From Hortaea werneckii (taxonomy: Eukaryota; Ascomycota; Dothideomycetes; Mycosphaerellales; Teratosphaeriaceae), in NCBI GenBank assembly GCA_037044905.1, contig JBAOKB010000144.1, positions 2,108,001 through 2,172,000 on the forward strand: 64,000 bases of DNA, given 5' to 3'. Position 1 is the first letter of the stretch, and each line of letters opens with the position of its first letter. A program made the position numbers and the translations under genes. The notes below the pieces were generated by a model that saw nothing but the letters and a program-made list of their open reading frames with translations, searched no databases and was not told the DNA's origin. This document shows positions 33,179 to 45,271 of this stretch, one piece after another.

Positions 33179-36100
33179 ATGTCCACGGATGGACCATCTG
33201 CCGCGGCCGACATCAGCTTCACCCGACTCGGCAATCCTGCACATAACAGCCATGGCGAATCCAGCTCCAAGGCCGAGTCTCGGAGCTCAGGCAAGAGGAG
33301 CGGTGAGACACAGCGGTGGAGTCGAGGAGAAATAGGCGGCAGCTCCTACTCACACGGGACCCCGAGCAGTCGAGCGAGCACCGAGGGCGAGTCGCGCCGA
33401 CGACATGGGCACATGAGTAAGAAGTCCGGTGGTGGCTTCCTCCTCAACTCCTTCTTCACCACCAGTCACGCGCGCAGGAGTGAGGGCGAAGAGCGGGAGA
33501 GCGGGAGCAAGAGCGACTGTGGGACCGACATGGAAAGCGCAAGGCACAGGACGGGCATCGCTCGCACCTGCAGGTGGAAAAGAGACGGCATGGCCAGAAC
33601 CGCTTCTCCACCGGCTCTTCACAAGGCGGTGGATCGCCACTCTCACGCGAGGTGTCCATGACTACACAGGAAAATGACAGGATGGAAGCGCCGCGGTCGG
33701 CATCGGGATCGCAGCATGCCCGCTCCGCCAGTATGGACCCGGCACAGCTGGTGCAGATGGCGCTGGAGCTAAGTGAGAGTAGGAGGCGACAGACGAGCGG
33801 ACCTATGCACTGGCCCATGGGCTCGCCGCGCGACAGTCGACGAGTCTCTGCCTTGACTTCCGGTAACCACGAACGCCCACGATCTCCCGGACGACCCAGA
33901 GCCAGCCTGGGAGCTCGAGACGTCTCAAACAATGCTTCTGCTGCTGCCCAGCCTCGACAATCGATCGCGACAGAGCCGACGCTGACCAGCCGACCTCGGA
34001 AATCGTCCCTGACCATTTCTCATCTGCGACGCTTGCACGCGCGGAGAAGGCGCGCAAGTACTTTGAGCTGGCAAGTGCGCACAGGCGCTTGCTGGAGAGC
34101 TTGCCACCCCTCAAGGCCGATGCCGAGGCGCCTGGAAACTACACCTTTGTGTCCACCAGCAGCCCTCACACGCCGCACCCACAGATCGAGCGGGTCCCTT
34201 CATATCAAGGTCATCAGCATAGTCTGGGCCGACAGTACAACCCTTTACAAAGCCTGAGGAATCGTCGATTGCGCAATCGTGAGCGGCGGCCCTTGCCCGC
34301 GCCCCTCGAGGCTTGGTCAGATACTGGCCGGATCCACGAGTGGGTTGACGATGTCGAAGCTGCAGCAGAGGATCCGGAATACCGGACGCAGCCTGACAGG
34401 GTACAACTTCCGCCGTTTGAGGATGATGCTGAAGCCCAGGCAAGCTTACAAGGGGTGACCAGGGGCCATCGACGTGGTGAGACGGCATCTTCCATCGTTG
34501 CTCGTCCAGAGAACGGCTGGAGCATAGAGCCGTCGGAATTGCTTGCAGATACCTATTGGACCGAGAAGGACGATAACAAGGAATTAATCGAAAATCGGCA
34601 CGGCAACCTCGTCTTCTCCAGCAGGATGCGAGCCAGCGCCGAACAGCCAGGCACAGCGCAGAGATGCGGCGGCCTATCGCCGTAGAGGACGACGAAGATA
34701 CAAGCACCGATCACGTACCGTGGCGCAAGCGGACACATCGGCACACCAGACTACTACCAAAGAGACATCGACATATGGCGCACCTGAACAGATCCGCAAG
34801 CAACACTAGCGTTTCGAGCGAAGAGGGTGCGATGCATTTCAAACGATCGCATCCGAGTGACGGTGGCGAGAACATTGGACCGTTGGCGAGGCACATGCAG
34901 CAGATGATAGCCCAGGACGAGAGAGGGAGCCCGCGTCACCTGACATGGTCTCACCAGATCATTGGGACTCCAAGCGTACACAGTTTCCTATCCTGCGAGG
35001 CCATGATGGACGACCCCGCAGAGATACGCATTCTCACGGTGAGGCCAAGACTGCACAACCAAACGGAAGGTTATCGGTCGATTCTACCGCCGGCCATCGA
35101 CGTGCCAGATCGGCAGACGGACGATTCGTAAAATCAGACGAGCCTTCAGGATCTTTAAGAACTCGCCAGAAACCGTCGAGGCGCCTTCAATGGGAGATGT
35201 CGGGTTGGCGAATCTGAAGAGTTCGCCACCGTCTCGTAACGACGATGCACCCTTGGAACGGCAAAAGACCAACCGATCCAAGTTTCCTGTCTTTCGCTCG
35301 CGCAGCAAAGATCGGAACAATATTGGTCATACTGATTTCGCTTTCAGCCCCGAAAAGAAGAATTCGTCGGGTGAAGACAAAGATCCAAGGTCGAGTCAAG
35401 AGTCTTCACGGCCTTCCTTCATGCTCCGTCACCGAACAACAGACAGCTTTTCGAGCAGTCTCCGTCGTCAAGCTACGCATAATACTGTCGAGTCGAACAA
35501 GGAGTCGAGCTCGGCGATGGGGCGTTTCTTCAAGGGGAGCCGAATTGGAGATCTTATGCGAAGCGAAGGCTCTCGATTTGGCGATCGCTGGCGAAGTAAA
35601 GAACGGTTGGAGGAGGTTGCAGATGGGCTGGAAACCATGGGCTCAGCGACTGAACCATCAGATGAGGACGACGTTGAGGATTCACGGGTGAATGCAGGTA
35701 ATGGCTCTCGACCGTCGCTGGAGCGAGGCGGCAGCAAACCCAAATACAACACGCCGAACCTGCCTTCATTCACTTCGCAGATGGAAAGGGCGAAATCAGA
35801 CATGTCTGCAACACAGGAGCAAGATGGCATGACGCCCGGAGAGCAGGCCCGACGTACAGCAACACGGTCACCTCGATTTGAGCGTCTTGCACCGCCACGT
35901 ATCAACTTGCCAAATGACAGCAATCCACCAACACCGGGTCCCGCAACGGGCCAGTCCACAGGCGATCAGAGTCGCAAGAGCTACGGATTCCTCGCTCCTG
36001 AAGAACAAGCTGGCGAATCTCGTCCCAGTCTTGCTTCCGGAGACTCCTCGAGACCGCAAAGCTCAGCTTCCAACAAGCGCCTAAGCCAAATCAAATCCGG

Positions 36101-36788
36101 CCACCGCCACTGGAGCATCTCAGACCGTGTCCCTCCCGAACAACCAACCCCGACTCGCATCACTCCCCGCGACCTCGCCCGCATGAAAACCCTCCTCCTG
36201 ACCTCCGGCATCAAATCCCGCGAGATCCAACGCCGCGCCAACAGCCCCCGCCCACCCACCGAACACCTCCCCGTCATCCAAAACGCCCTCACCTTCGTCG
36301 GCAAACCCGACGCCCTCCATCCCTCGGACTCCCATGCCCCCACCCCCCGCAAAGAAGAACATCTCCACGCCGCCTCCCTCCTCTCCGACACCCTCTCCCA
36401 AGACCTCCAATCCTTCACCACCACCCTCACCACCTTCCAATCCGGCCCCGCCCAATCCCTCTCCGATAACCTCGACGCCCTCCTCCGGAAAGCCTCCGAC
36501 CACCTAACCAAGACCTGCCACGATACCAGCGACGAAGCGGACGCGTTCATCGTCGAACTCACGACCCGCCGACCCCAGGAGGTCAAACGCGTGGAGGATG
36601 CGATTGAGGAGCTGCTCCGGCAGCGGCGGCGGCAGTTCTTGCTGTTCCGGAAGGCCGGGTTTAAGATTCTGGAGTGGGTCGTTTTGAGCATCATGTGGGC
36701 GGTTTGGAGTGTGGTTGTTCTGGTGAATAGTGTCCGGAGGGTGGTGGGGTGGGTGTGGGCTGTGGTGAAGTGGTTGCTTTCGTTTTAG
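33179..36788 (+). CDS. Large disordered, tail-anchored protein of unknown function, about six frame breaks
   Basis: Not recognised as a named family, though the composition suggests a conserved Pezizomycotina protein of about 1,190 residues. It opens MSTDGPSAAADISFTRLG and has Ser/Arg-rich regions. One compact stretch reads like a fold (ARAEKARKYFELASAHRRLL, LPPLKADAEAPGNYTFV, LGRQYNPLQSLRNRRLRNRE, SDTGRIHEWVDDVEAAAEDP). A long basic low-complexity region follows, with MGRFFKGSRIGDLMRS. The last 200 residues form helices (ITPRDLARMKTLLLTSGIK, VKRVEDAIEELLRQRRRQF) followed by a hydrophobic hairpin (LEWVVLSIMWAVWSVVVLV, VVGWVWAVVKWLLSF) at the very end. It is therefore probably C-terminally anchored in an organelle membrane. 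Frame breaks near 33520, 34018, 34640, 34803, 34938 and 35140. From 35190 on the frame is intact to the stop. Confidence 0.7.
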
Positions 36789-37481
36789 AGAGAGGCGGAT
36801 GAAGGCAATTTCTATGGATTTTTTGGGCGGGGAAGGGGAAAAAGTGGGAAAGGGAAAGGGGAAAGGATGGTGGTCTTTTTTTTTTCTCTTTTTTCTTTTT
36901 TTTTAACATGCCCCCTTCTTTATTTAATTTTTTCTTTTTTTTTTCAAAATAAATATCTGAGATACCCAGCGAAAGTACTTCACTTTTTTTTTTTTTTCCT
37001 TATTCTGTTTGTATGTAGATGTGAATACAATTTTGGAATATAATGGAAATATAATCTCTCGCCTTTCATGTGCCAAAGGAATATAAGAAGAAGAGAAAGG
37101 GGGCGACGGAAAAAAAAAAAGAAAAGAAAAGACTTTTGAAATTATGCGAATTTTGCTGGGATCTACTAGAGATGTCCCTTCATTCCTCTCTGATGTCTTC
37201 TTTGGATGTGAAGAGGGGGCTCGGAAGCAGGAGAGGAGGAAAACAATTAGAATGGACAAGCAAGGTATCGAGTCCTAAGATAAATCATCTTGGTGCTTTC
37301 TCTTTTTTACAATTTTCTCCCAAGCACGATCGGGGTGGAGGTTGGCTAAAATGAGATTCCCCTTGTGGAGTTTTCGTTTGGCTTATTATCGAAAATTTTA
37401 TCTTTCTCGTCCAATTTCTCCCGTGTCTCCCTCTTTCTCTCTTTCTCATTCCCTCCTTTTCCTATTTCTTTACCGCGCTAA
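36789..37481. other. Intergenic, A/T-rich, poly-pyrimidine runs
   Basis: Convergent 3' flanks of the tail-anchored unknown and PRP17. Rich in T runs, A runs and CT repeats; nothing else seen. Confidence 0.45.
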
Positions 37482-39151
37482 TTAGTCCCAATATTTAATC
37501 ACTCCGTTGAGGTCGCCCGTGACGACCTTGGAGCTCTCGCGCGGGTGGAAAGCGGTGGCGACGACGGCGGTGTCGGACGCCTGGAGCTTCTGCCACATCT
37601 TGCAGGTCTTGTAGTCGTAGCAGGTCACTAGGGAGAAGAGTTAAATTAGCATTTTTTTTTTTTCCTCTCTCTCTCTCTTTTGCTTGAAATACAAAACAGA
37701 CCAATAACCAAAAAGAAAAGAAAAGGAAAAATAGAGTAAACTAGCAAAGAGAAGGAGAAACTTACAATTCCCCCCGAATCACCCGTAACAACAATCCCGC
37801 CATCAGGACTAACATCCAACTGCACCGCATACCCCGCGATATTATGCCCACCGCGGAACTCCTTCTTCCGGTTCGCGCGGATCTTCTCCCCCGTGTTAAA
37901 CACCTGGATCGTATTATCGGCGCTCTGACAAAGCACAGCAGGTTTCGTCGGATGCGAGACCGCTTGCACTAAGGGGAACATGCTGGGGTCCGAGATGAGT
38001 TTGATGGGCACGGGGATGTTGTATTCCCAGGCCCGTAGGGACTTGTCGTCCGAGGTCGTGATGAAGCGCCGGTTTTGGTCCGTGAAGGTCAGGGTGTTGA
38101 CGGGGCCTAGGTGGTGGTCGTATTCTTGCACAGGTTTGGAGCGGATCTTGCCGTCTTTGTTGGGCGTGTCGTTGGAGGGGAGTCGGGGGTCGAATTGGAT
38201 GATTTTGTTGTCGTGCATGCCGGCGAGGAATTCGCCGCCGGAGGGTTGGTCGGGGTGGAAGCGGATGCAGTGGGGGGTGACGCCGGTGCTGAAGCGGCCG
38301 GTGCAGATGCCGGTTTCCGTGTCCCAGAGTTTCATCTGTCGGTCGTAGGAGGCGGTAAGGAAATGCGTGCCGTCGGCGGAGAAGTCGGTGGCCACGATGG
38401 ATTTGGTGTGACCTGTGTAAGAGCGGAGGAGCTCGCGGTCATGGTAGACATCCCAGAGCTTGACGCGGCCATCGGTGGCGGCGGAGAGGAGGAGGTGGCC
38501 GGAGTTGGGGAAGAAGCGGAGGGTGGTGAGGGCCTTGTCGTGAGCTTCCTTGCCGGCCTGGGTGCGGAAGGTGTGGATGTGTTTCTTGGGGGTATAGCAT
38601 TTCAGGTTGAGGCTCTCAAAGTCGGCAGTAAGGTCGATATCGAGGTCTTGCGGCACGTGCATGTACGTCCGGCCTTGGTAGTCGTACTGCTGTGAACCTT
38701 CGAAGACGGTGCTTTCCTTGTCGGCGCTGATCTGCTCGTAGCCGGTGCCTGCTAAGGTGGGTCGTTCCGGCATAGGGGCAATGGCGTCTTCCTCGTATAC
38801 CACCTCGACATCGCTGCCATCCTCGCTGCCTGAGACCTCGACTTCTTCGCCGCTGTCGCTGTCGATCCGTCGCTCCTCGTACTTGGCCCAGGGTCCCTTG
38901 TATGCGCCGGCGCCAAACACGACGCCGCTATCGCCCTTGGTCTCTCGTTTTCGCTTCTTCCCGGATGCAGCCTTATCTTGCTCTTCGCGGTGCAGGTTCC
39001 GAAAGCTCTGTTCTGAGAGGGCTATCTCCTGGGCGAAACCGGTGGGGACTTTGCCCTTGGTGGACGTCTTGAGATGGTCCTGGACTAGGTCGGCGGAGCG
39101 GGTGGTGCCAGGTGGACCATTGGCGCCATTCCGGGAGGGGACTAACGACAT
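37482..39151 (-). CDS. PRP17: Pre-mRNA splicing factor Prp17/Cdc40 (WD40 protein), one frame break
   Basis: Second-step splicing factor and spliceosome component, nuclear. About 510 residues. Exons: 39151-37766 and 37627-37482. The N-terminal region includes FGAGAYKGPWAKYEE, a family hallmark, then the TYMHVPQDLDIDL and CYTPKKHIHTFRTQAGKEAH lead into the propeller. WD40 blades follow, such as LLSAATDGRVKLWDVYHDRE, HFLTASYDRQMKLWDTETG, RFITTSDDKSLRAWEYNIPV and, after the intron, VVTGDLNGVIKYWD at the C-terminus. Around the exon-1 donor the frame only joins if a G is missing in the G6 run (C run 37770-37775 on the + strand), giving GDSGGNLTCYDYK. It is divergent from MEF1 across 349 nt. In exon 1 the frame is intact. 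Confidence 0.94.
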
Positions 39152-39500
39152 GGCGGGCGGGGGGGAAATAAGGAAAGGTCAGTAAAAAAGGGAGGAATAT
39201 AGGGAACTACAACTATGTGACTTGGGACGGACAGAAAGTCCAGGTTCGCTATCGATAACCGCAACTCGGAATCTCGGATGCGAGGCGATGCGATGCGACG
39301 GCGGATCTAATTCCATTCACCCAGTTGCGGCGATTGAAGCGAGACCCCCGAAAAGTTTCCAAAAGTTCCTGGGGAAGTAAGCCTGCTGTGCTGTGCTGTG
39401 CCCGTGATTGAGACGCGCTGGACGAGAGCATTCACCTCCTCCTATTCCCTCTTGGCCTCACGTGCCATTCACATTCGCTTCCCCCTCTCCGCCACCGACA
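39152..39500. promoter_or_regulatory. Bidirectional promoter region, PRP17 / MEF1
   Basis: 349 nt between the start codons of two divergent housekeeping genes. No particular element could be assigned. Confidence 0.45.
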
Positions 39501-41915
39501 ATGCGAGCCCACGCCCTCGCTCGCGCCTCGCTGCGCAACGCCTCCCTCCGCTCCGCCTCCGAGACGGCCGCCTCTCGCCGCTCTTTCGCCTCCCTCCCAT
39601 CCCGCCCTCAGCATCCGCACACCCTCTCTGGACAACGACACGCGAGAATAGCACAGGTCACGAGACTCGACGCACGAAGATGGCAATCCGCCACCGCTGC
39701 CAAAATCCAAGAGGCCGCCATCCAGGACCCCTCCACCCTCTCCCAGGAAGCCATCGTCGAGAACCTCGATCCCCAGGAAGCAGCTCGCTTGGACAAGGTC
39801 CGCAACATTGGTATCGCTGCCCACATTGACTCCGGCAAGACCACAGCCACCGAGCGTGTGCTGTACTACACCGGCCGTATCAAGGACATCCACGAGGTCC
39901 GTGGTCGCGATGCTGTCGGCGCCAAGATGGACTCGATGGACCTGGAGCGTGAGAAGGGTATCACCATCCAATCTGCCGCCACCTTCTGTGACTGGGTCAA
40001 GAAGCAGCCAGACCCTGTGACCGGCGAGCTCAAGGACGAGAAGTATCACATCAACTTGATCGACACGCCCGGTCACATTGACTTCACCATTGAAGTCGAG
40101 CGAGCGCTGAGAGTTTTGGATGGTGCGGTTTTGATCCTGTGCGCTGTCAGTGGTGTACAGTCTCAGACCGTAACGGTTGATCGTCAGATGCGGAGATATA
40201 ACGTCCCTCGCATCAGTTTCGTAAACAAGATGGACCGAGCCGGAGCCAACCCCTGGAAGGCGGTCGACGGTATCAACCAGAAGTTGAAGATGCCCGCGGC
40301 GGCCATCCAGGTGCCAATTGGAGCCGAGGATGAGTTTGAGGGTGTTGTAGATCTGATCCGGATGAAGGCTGTCTACTCGGAAGGCATGAAGGGTGAGGTG
40401 GTACGGGAGGCTGAAGTGCCAGAGCACCTAGTGCAGTTGTGCAACGAGAAGAGAAGGGTCCTGATCGACACGCTGGCCGATGTGGACGACTCGATTGCCG
40501 ATCTTGTGCTGGAGGAACAGACTCCCAGCCCTGAGGAGATCAAGGCTGCGATCCGTCGCGCCACTATCTCGCTCAAGTTCTCGCCTGTCTTGATGGGTTC
40601 AGCGTTGGCAGACAAGTCAGTTCAGCCAATGTTGGATGCTGTAGTTGACTACCTGCCGAACCCCTCCGAAGTCACCAACCTTGCTCTTGACCGCAAGCGT
40701 GATGAGAAGCCTGTCAAGCTTGTCTCCTACAACGCCCTGCCCTTCGTCGGTCTGGCCTTCAAGCTGGAAGAATCCAACTTTGGCCAGCTGACTTACATCC
40801 GCGTCTACCAAGGCTCTCTCAAGAAGGGTGCCAACGTCTTCAACGCCCGCACAGGAAACAAGGTCAAGATCCCTCGTATCGTACGCATGCACTCCAACGA
40901 GATGGAAGAAGTGCAAGAGATTGGCGCTGGTGAAATTTGCGCCGTGTTCGGTGTTGACTGCGCCTCAGGCGATACTTTCACTGAAGGTGGGCTCGGCTAC
41001 TCTATGACTTCCATGTTCGTCCCGGACCCTGTCATCTCCCTCTCGATCAAACCCAAACACACCAAGGATACCCCCAACTTCAGCAAAGCCATCTCCCGCT
41101 TCCAGCGTGAAGACCCGACCTTCCGTGTGCATGTCGACACCGAATCCGGCGAATCCATCATCAGCGGTATGGGTGAGCTTCACCTGTCCATCTACGTAGA
41201 GCGCATGAAGCGTGAATACAACACCGAGGTCGTCACGGGCCAACCTCAAGTCGCATACCGCGAGACCATCCAATCGCACGTCCCCTTCGACCACCTCCTG
41301 AAGAAACAAACCGGAGGTGCAGGCGACTACGCCCGTGTGGTCGGCTACATCGAACCCACTGGCCAGCTCGGCGAGAACCACTTCGAACAGCAAATCGTCG
41401 GCGGCACCATCCCAGAGAAATACATGTTCGCGTGCGAAAAGGGCTTCAAAGAGTCCTGCGAAAAGGGGCCCATGCTCGGCCACCGCGTCCTGGGCGCCAA
41501 CATGATCATCAACGACGGCGCGACGCACATGACGGACTCCTCGGAGATGGCCTTCAAGAACGCCACGCAGCAAGCCTTCCGCAAAGCCTTCCTCGCCGCC
41601 CAACCCCAGGTGCTCGAACCCTTAATGAAAACCGTCATCACCGCCCCGACGGAATTCCAGGGCAACATCGTCGGCCTGCTCAACAAGCGCTCCGCCACCA
41701 TCAACGACACCGAGATCGGCCCCGAGGAGTTCACGCTCACGGCCGACTGCAGCCTGAACGCCATGTTCGGTTTCTCCAGCCAGTTGCGCGCCGCCACGCA
41801 GGGCAAGGGCGAGTTCTCCATGGAGTTTAGCCATTATGCCCCCGCGCCGCCGCAGCTGCAGAAGGAGCTGGTGATGAAGTTTGAGAAGGAGCGGGCGGAG
41901 AAGGCGAAGAAATAG
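39501..41915 (+). CDS. MEF1: Mitochondrial elongation factor G (Mef1)
   Basis: Translational GTPase that drives ribosome translocation in mitochondria. Single exon, 804 residues, no frame break. The MRAHALARASLRNASLR start and about 80 Arg/Ser-rich residues form a mitochondrial presequence; an in-frame upstream TTG was not used. GTPase motifs: G1 AAHIDSGKTT, G2 in REKGITIQSAATF, G3 DTPGHIDF, G4 NKMDRAGA. Domain II has LTYIRVYQGSLKKGANVFNA, domain IV has GGAGDYARVVGYIE, and domain V ends MFGFSSQLRAATQGKGEFSM. The other mitochondrial factor (Mef2, recycling) is less likely because domain order and motifs match Mef1 throughout. Divergent from PRP17. Confidence 0.96.
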   Translation: MRAHALARASLRNASLRSASETAASRRSFASLPSRPQHPHTLSGQRHARIAQVTRLDARRWQSATAAKIQEAAIQDPSTLSQEAIVENLDPQEAARLDKVRNIGIAAHIDSGKTTATERVLYYTGRIKDIHEVRGRDAVGAKMDSMDLEREKGITIQSAATFCDWVKKQPDPVTGELKDEKYHINLIDTPGHIDFTIEVERALRVLDGAVLILCAVSGVQSQTVTVDRQMRRYNVPRISFVNKMDRAGANPWKAVDGINQKLKMPAAAIQVPIGAEDEFEGVVDLIRMKAVYSEGMKGEVVREAEVPEHLVQLCNEKRRVLIDTLADVDDSIADLVLEEQTPSPEEIKAAIRRATISLKFSPVLMGSALADKSVQPMLDAVVDYLPNPSEVTNLALDRKRDEKPVKLVSYNALPFVGLAFKLEESNFGQLTYIRVYQGSLKKGANVFNARTGNKVKIPRIVRMHSNEMEEVQEIGAGEICAVFGVDCASGDTFTEGGLGYSMTSMFVPDPVISLSIKPKHTKDTPNFSKAISRFQREDPTFRVHVDTESGESIISGMGELHLSIYVERMKREYNTEVVTGQPQVAYRETIQSHVPFDHLLKKQTGGAGDYARVVGYIEPTGQLGENHFEQQIVGGTIPEKYMFACEKGFKESCEKGPMLGHRVLGANMIINDGATHMTDSSEMAFKNATQQAFRKAFLAAQPQVLEPLMKTVITAPTEFQGNIVGLLNKRSATINDTEIGPEEFTLTADCSLNAMFGFSSQLRAATQGKGEFSMEFSHYAPAPPQLQKELVMKFEKERAEKAKK

Positions 41916-43622
41916 ATGATGGGATCGCGATCCCCGATTGCCCACTGGGGGGGGGGGGGGGACAAGAGGGAGAAAAGAGGAAAGGGGGTGACAAAAGTTG
42001 TTGATGAAGAAGGCGTGATTTTGCTTCGCGGTCTGGTTAGCGTCTTTGCATTTTCTTGGGGGAAAGGGGGAGGGAGTATGGAGGCGTTCTTCCTTCCTTG
42101 TTTGGATTCCTTGCCTAGGATTCCTGGTCTATCTTGAGCGATTTAGGGGGTTTTTTGGACGGTTGTGCTAAGTCTGTTCTTCGCTCTCCCCTCTTCGCTC
42201 TGTATCAAAACCGGGTCTCCAAATGTATGATAGAAGATAACTTGACGAGAGTGTGAGGGTAAATAGCAGTGTGAAAAGGATAGATAGTGTGATGATGCAT
42301 GGACTGGACAGTTTTATGTATATGTATATATATGCAGATGAAGGCGAACAGCTCGAATGATTGCAATCTAGAGTTTGACTACCATCAGTGTCAAAGTGGG
42401 TATGGGTAGGGGAATGAGTGGTTGTAGGACTTCGTGGAAGGGTAGGCTTCTCTTCAGATCTTGATGTAGCAGGAGGACACGAAGGCCATTGCTATTATGA
42501 ACAATTCTTCTCGCGCGAAATCGGAGGGACAACAAAAGTCATTTCCTGGACGTAAACAGCCCTTATCTCCTTTTCTTCATTTCCTCCCCTTTCTTATTTC
42601 ACTCGGCGGGATTGCCTCGCAGGCCGGGAGGTTGTTACGGTATATGTCCTCCGGCTATCAAATAGTCATTTGGGCCGAAACGCCAACACTCACTGCATGT
42701 ATCCTTCTGCTTTAGTCCTGTTCTGTCTCTGCGACGAGCAACCGGCTGCGAGCACATCCATCTTCCTCCCCACACCCCGCATTTCCGTCCCCCCGCAGTT
42801 CCCCCGGAAATAACCATCTGCCGCGAAACAAGCACCTCTCCCCACCCTTACATACGTGTACGTTCTCACTTGAGACGGCATCCGCCGAATCCTTGAGAAG
42901 AAGCTCCGTACTCCACGTGCGTCTGAGTCTGTCTCGGATATTGATTGCATCCCGGATCAGGGATGTAGAGGGGCGCGCGGGTCCTATCAACTTTACTCTG
43001 GAAGATCGATATCTAGAATCCCACGTCAAACCACTGGAGAGAGCTGGACTGTTCCCGATACGTTCCTGTGGGTGGCGCACGTACGCCGTGCCTCTTCCAG
43101 CCCGTAAATAGCAGGCTTGGGGCCCCGCATGTCCCCTTGTATTGCGAGCGAATTGGAAGACGAGTAAGGCTACCTGGCGAAAGGCGAACGCGGTTTCGGT
43201 TTCAGGCGGGGAGCGCGCGCGCTGGTGCTGGGGTTGGAAATCCGGGGTTACGGGATTACAGGCGGGATTACGCAGGCGATGTGAGGGATGGTTTGGTCTT
43301 GAGATCAACTGCCGAATGTCACGATGGTCAGGACCTCACATGCTGGAAGTGGAGGGGAGGGGGTGTTGGAGACTTGCTTCTTCCTAAATCAGGTCGGTTG
43401 ATAGGCAATTGGTCTGAACGGCTGAGCTGGAGGGTCTGTGATGGCGATACATAAAGGGTAGGTATAAAGGTCTGGGTTCCTGATGTGCATTTATCCCCCT
43501 TCCTCGTTTCATTCTGGAGTCTGCTTTCTTTATTTGAGCTCTAGGCTACCTGCTGTCGCCCTTCAACGAAGCCGTTCCCGCTTTCTTATCCTAGGAAGAG
43601 GAAATAAGAGGACCATCTCAAC
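41916..43622. other. Intergenic, about 1.7 kb
   Basis: Between MEF1 and the P450 gene. Contains a G15 run near its start and a small GGGATTACAGGCGGGATTACG near-duplication at about 43,250. Open frames on both strands are short with no recognisable features. Confidence 0.4.
41947..41961. repeat. Poly(G) tract, 15 nt
   Basis: Uninterrupted G15 just after the MEF1 stop codon. The length is likely unreliable. Confidence 0.75.
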
Positions 43623-45271
43623 ATGGCCTCTACCCACGTCGTAGCAGAATCAGGCGAAGACCCCGCCGTCATCCAGACGCTCCGTTTCTGTAAAAGTAAC
43701 TGGTACATCCTCATCCCACTGGTGCTGCTCCTCCGGTTCCTTTATTATCGCTACTCCTCTCCCTTGCGCCACTACCCTGGTCCTTTCCTCGCCTCCGGCT
43801 CTCGTCTTTGGAAAGTCCTATCAACTTACTCCGGGAAAACGGAAACGGACCACATCCTTCTCCACGAGAAATATTCCCTAGCCGCCCGCGGACGCCAACC
43901 CTCCACAGGAAGCCCAGAAGGGAAAAACCATGGTGGCGGCAGCAGCAGCAGCAACCTCGTTCGCATCGCCCCCAACGAACTCTCCCTCTCCTCCCCCCTC
44001 GCCGCACGCGAAGTCCTCGCCGCCGGCAAAGGCTTCCACAAAACGGACTTCTACGCCGTCTTCCCGCCCCCGGAGAACCCGGACATCTTCACCGAGACGC
44101 GCGAGAGCGTGCACGCGGTCAAGAAGCGGTATGCGAGCCATGCGTACAGCATGAGTGCCATGCAGCAGCTGAGCGGGTGTATCGAAGCGACGGAGCGGCT
44201 GTTGGTGGAGAAGTTGGAGGGGGTTGCTGAGGCCGGTGCAGGGGAGGGGAAGGGGAAAGGAGGGGTTGTCGATTTAGGTGACTATCTCCATTACTTCGCT
44301 TTCGATGTCCTCGGCGAAGTGGCTTTTAGTCGCAAATTCGGCTTCCTGGATGCAGGAGCTGATCTTGAAGGTGCCATTAAGACGATCGATGATATGCAGT
44401 GGTATGATGGGATCGTCGGTCAGATCCCGGAGTGGGATTGGGTGTTCAGGAGAAATCCCCTGTGGAAACTGGTCCCCGGGTTGGATCCTGCGCGGTTCCT
44501 CATCACGCGTATGGCAAGGGAGGAGATGGAGAAGCGAAAACGGGTTGGGGAAAAAGAGGTTGAGAGTGGTCGGAAGGATCTGTTGAGTCAGTTGATGGCG
44601 GCGCATGAGAAGGCGCCGGGGCATTTGGGGAAGGGGATGTTTTCGCTGTGGCCCATGGCGCCATCTTTGCCGGATCAGACTCGACTGCGTCGACCATGCA
44701 GTCCTTTTGTCATTTTGTTTTGAGTCATGAGCAGGTGCATGCGAGATTGAAAGAGGAGATTAATGAGGCGTGGCAAGCAGGACGGTTAAGTGTCATGCCC
44801 CAGTGGAACGAAGTACAGGCGCTTCCATATTTTCAGGCCTGTCTCAAAGAGGCAATGAGATTGAGACCGGCGGTTGGGTTGAATATCACTCGTCTGACGC
44901 CTCCTGGCGGAGCGGAAATCGATGGCCAACAGATCCCAGGAGGCGTGCGCATTGCTCTCAATGCTTGGGTATTGCATCGGAATGAAGAAGTCTTCGGACC
45001 TGATGCCAAAGTCTACAGACCGGAGCGTTGGCTTGACGACGCTGAGAAGGCCAAGGCAATGGAGCGATGCATGTTCCAATTCGGTGGTGGAAGCCACTTG
45101 TGTATCGGCAAGAATTTAGCATTGCTTGAGATGAATAAGCTGCTACCGTTGCTATTTAGGGACTTTGAGATGGAATTGGTCAATCCTGGAAAGGAGTTGA
45201 AGTACCACTCGACATTCTTCGTGGTACAAAGTGGGCTAGAAGTGAGGCTGAAGAGGAAGGAGGTATCGTAA
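43623..45271 (+). CDS. Cytochrome P450 monooxygenase, one frame break
   Basis: Haem-thiolate monooxygenase of about 550 residues, anchored in the ER membrane by an N-terminal helix (WYILIPLVLLLRFLYY) followed by the proline-rich hinge RHYPGPF. I-helix oxygen-binding motif AGSDST, K-helix ExxR in LKEAMRLRP, PERW motif YRPERWL, and haem-binding loop FQFGGGSHLCIGKNLAL with the cysteine ligand are all present. The frame breaks near 44635: the sequence GKGDVFAVAHGAIFAGSDST needs one more G in AAGGGGATG. No intron is needed. Overall look resembles pisatin-demethylase-type fungal P450s (inference from general pattern only). No polyketide synthase, NRPS or terpene synthase is nearby, so a pathway cannot be proposed. 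Confidence 0.9.

Noticed and set aside
39432..40427. 331-codon antisense open frame over MEF1
   Set aside because: Shadow caused by codon bias of MEF1 on the opposite strand; low-complexity composition.
40965..41603. 212-codon antisense open frame over MEF1 domains III-V
   Set aside because: Antisense shadow with no independent support.
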